A stretch of 64,000 nucleotides of DNA from Faecalicatena orotica. Its GTDB lineage: Bacteria > Bacillota > Clostridia > Lachnospirales > Lachnospiraceae. Location: contig NZ_QGDL01000006.1 of assembly GCF_003149245.1 (NCBI RefSeq), positions 186,001-250,000 on the forward strand. Direction: 5' to 3'. The notes under the pieces are model-generated. The model was not told the origin of the DNA. It did no database searches and saw nothing but the letters and a program-made list of their open reading frames with translations. Of this stretch, positions 62,891-64,000 are shown one piece after another. Every line of letters begins with the position of its first letter. Position 1 is the stretch's first letter. The position numbers and the translations under genes are program-made.

Positions 62891-63577
62891 TCATTTAAAA
62901 TACTCTAAATTCTTTTCAATATGCTCTTTCATCATCTCGGCAGCCTTTTCTTCATCGCGGCTCTCAATTGCCTTTATAATCTGTTCATGATAGTAAAGAC
63001 CATTCTCATACCCCATCTTATCAATTACGGCATCCATCGACTGCTCTAAAACATCCTGCAGAATACTGTTTGTTTTTATAAAAAGTGCATTTCTTGTAAT
63101 CTGGGCGATCTTTAAGTGAAACTCCAGATCTGCTTTACTGAAATTATTACTATCGGATTTATCTCTATATTTGGTCATTTTCACCAAAATGTTCTTTAAT
63201 TCTTCAATGTCCCCTTCTGTTGCCCGCTTTACCGCCAGACGTGTACAGCCCGTTTCTATAATCTGTCTGAATTCAAAAACCTGTGTTGCCGTCTGTTCGC
63301 CTAAATACATAACCGGAATCAAAGCATTCATGCTGTCCCCGACATTAATATCTCTTACATAAGAGCCGTCTCCGAGCCTCGTTTCTATCAACCCCAATGC
63401 ATTTAATTTCTGCAGGGCCTGCCGGACCGTGATCCTGCTCACATCAAATAAATCTGCTAAATCATTCTCTGATGGAATCTTACTGCCCGGCCCCCATTCC
63501 CCATCTATCAGCATCTTCTTTAACTGAAAAAATACCTGTTCACCAACATTGACCTTCTTAATAGGCTTAATTCCCAT
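62891..63577 (-). CDS. GntR-family regulator with FCD domain
   Basis: This 228-residue regulator has an N-terminal winged helix (IPSENDLADLFDVSRITVRQALQKLNALGLI) and an all-helical FCD domain with likely metal-binding residues (FRQIIETGCTRLAVKRA; DLEFHLKIAQITRN; HEQIIKAIESRD). FCD regulators usually respond to sugar acids or organic acids. It is upstream of and co-oriented with the carbohydrate operon, and is the likely regulator. Confidence 0.93.
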   Translation of the reverse strand: MGIKPIKKVNVGEQVFFQLKKMLIDGEWGPGSKIPSENDLADLFDVSRITVRQALQKLNALGLIETRLGDGSYVRDINVGDSMNALIPVMYLGEQTATQVFEFRQIIETGCTRLAVKRATEGDIEELKNILVKMTKYRDKSDSNNFSKADLEFHLKIAQITRNALFIKTNSILQDVLEQSMDAVIDKMGYENGLYYHEQIIKAIESRDEEKAAEMMKEHIEKNLEYFK

Positions 63578-63623
63578 GACAATACCTCCTGGTTAATAAT
63601 ATCTGATTCCCTTTCCTTCATAG

Positions 63624-63656
63624 ATAAGCAGTGTCGTATCTACTTATACTGCTTAT
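63624..63656. promoter_or_regulatory. Inverted repeat upstream of the GntR gene
   Basis: ATAAGCAGT and ACTGCTTAT, 9-bp arms with a 15-bp centre, lie 47 bp before the GntR start. It may be an operator for autoregulation or for the divergent lipoprotein gene. Confidence 0.5.
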
Positions 63657-63859
63657 TTTCGAAAGGTGTTTCTTGTATGCTGTAATACAGCTAACCATAT
63701 TATTAAATATTTATGACCAATTGTCAATCATAGATCCATCAAATACTCCAAAATCTGCCATATTATTACTTCCATTATCATCCTTAAGGAATTTTTAAGT
63801 TATTCCCACCCATCTTCTTTAGAAAACAGGCGTATGATTCAGGCTGAGGAGGAAATATT

Positions 63860-64000
63860 ATGAAAAAATACCTGTTTTTGTCCGCCGCAATACTTACTGC
63901 ATTCTCACTGACTGCCTGCCGGGACTCCAACTTCAGCGGCAGCCGAATCGGGGATAACAGCCATCTGCTCATGGAATACCGTATCTTTAACGGTACAGAT
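63860..64000 (+). CDS. Lipoprotein of unknown function (partial)
   Basis: The first 47 residues are present and the gene runs off the right edge. The start MKKYLFLSAAILTAFSLTAC is a lipoprotein signal with the lipobox LTAC, followed by a polar stretch. An AGGAGGAAATATT site precedes the ATG. The function cannot be told from this fragment. Confidence 0.75.
   Translation, partial: MKKYLFLSAAILTAFSLTACRDSNFSGSRIGDNSHLLMEYRIFNGTD

Overview
The window looks like a chromosomal segment of an anaerobic, gut-type Firmicute, most likely Lachnospiraceae (Clostridium cluster XIVa). The evidence is strong AGGAGG ribosome binding sites, the secG-rnr-smpB group, an ssrA (tmRNA) gene, YitT, a RibU under an FMN riboswitch, LytTR two-component systems, a split transketolase and low-to-moderate GC. 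Both ends are cut: hisF runs off the left edge and a plus-strand lipoprotein gene runs off the right edge. No rRNA, tRNA, CRISPR array or prophage was seen.

Left part (1-13.2 kb): the end of a histidine operon (hisH, hisF), an OmpR-type two-component system, an FtsX/MacB-type ABC exporter with a large coiled-coil insert, an Atg22-like MFS carrier and a zinc-dependent phospholipase C-like protein. ssrA follows on the plus strand. Its terminator is duplicated 1.48 kb downstream, and the two copies flank an AT-rich, divergent ABC protein gene; a small AT-rich membrane-protein gene lies just beyond the second copy. An aldo/keto reductase closes the region.

Centre-left (13.2-29 kb): a probable shikimate/quinate catabolic operon (aroE-type dehydrogenase, MFS carrier, aroD, TRAP transporter dctQ-dctM-dctP), controlled by a divergent LysR gene. 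Nearby a second, related LysR gene diverges from an Old-Yellow-Enzyme-type Fe-S flavoprotein. Both intergenic regions carry an ATAG-N7-CTAT box centred about 65 bp upstream of the predicted start of transcription. A TraX-like protein and a tandem YhgE/Pip membrane-protein pair follow.

Centre (29-44 kb): smpB, rnr and secG, then a small accessory patch (PDDEXK/DUF1016 nuclease, IS66 remnant, RelE/Phd toxin-antitoxin). Next come a double-anchored GH3 glycosidase with permuted domain order and a LytTR/GHKL two-component system with a 21-bp-phased operator array before the GH3 gene. These are followed by a GNAT-YoaP acetyltransferase, a WYL regulator with paired operators, a 292-bp long inverted repeat and enolase.

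Right part (44-64 kb): yitT, topB, a SleB-like hydrolase, phosphonate degradation genes phnW-phnX ending in a 79-nt near-perfect palindrome, a flavin-binding protein, a MATE exporter with a structured leader, a LytTR/membrane-protein pair and FMN riboswitch-ribU. Last is an eight-gene carbohydrate operon (binding protein, two permeases, GH29 fucosidase, split transketolase, GarR-type reductase, SDR dehydrogenase) next to a GntR/FCD regulator. The operon resembles transketolase-based catabolism of a modified sugar.
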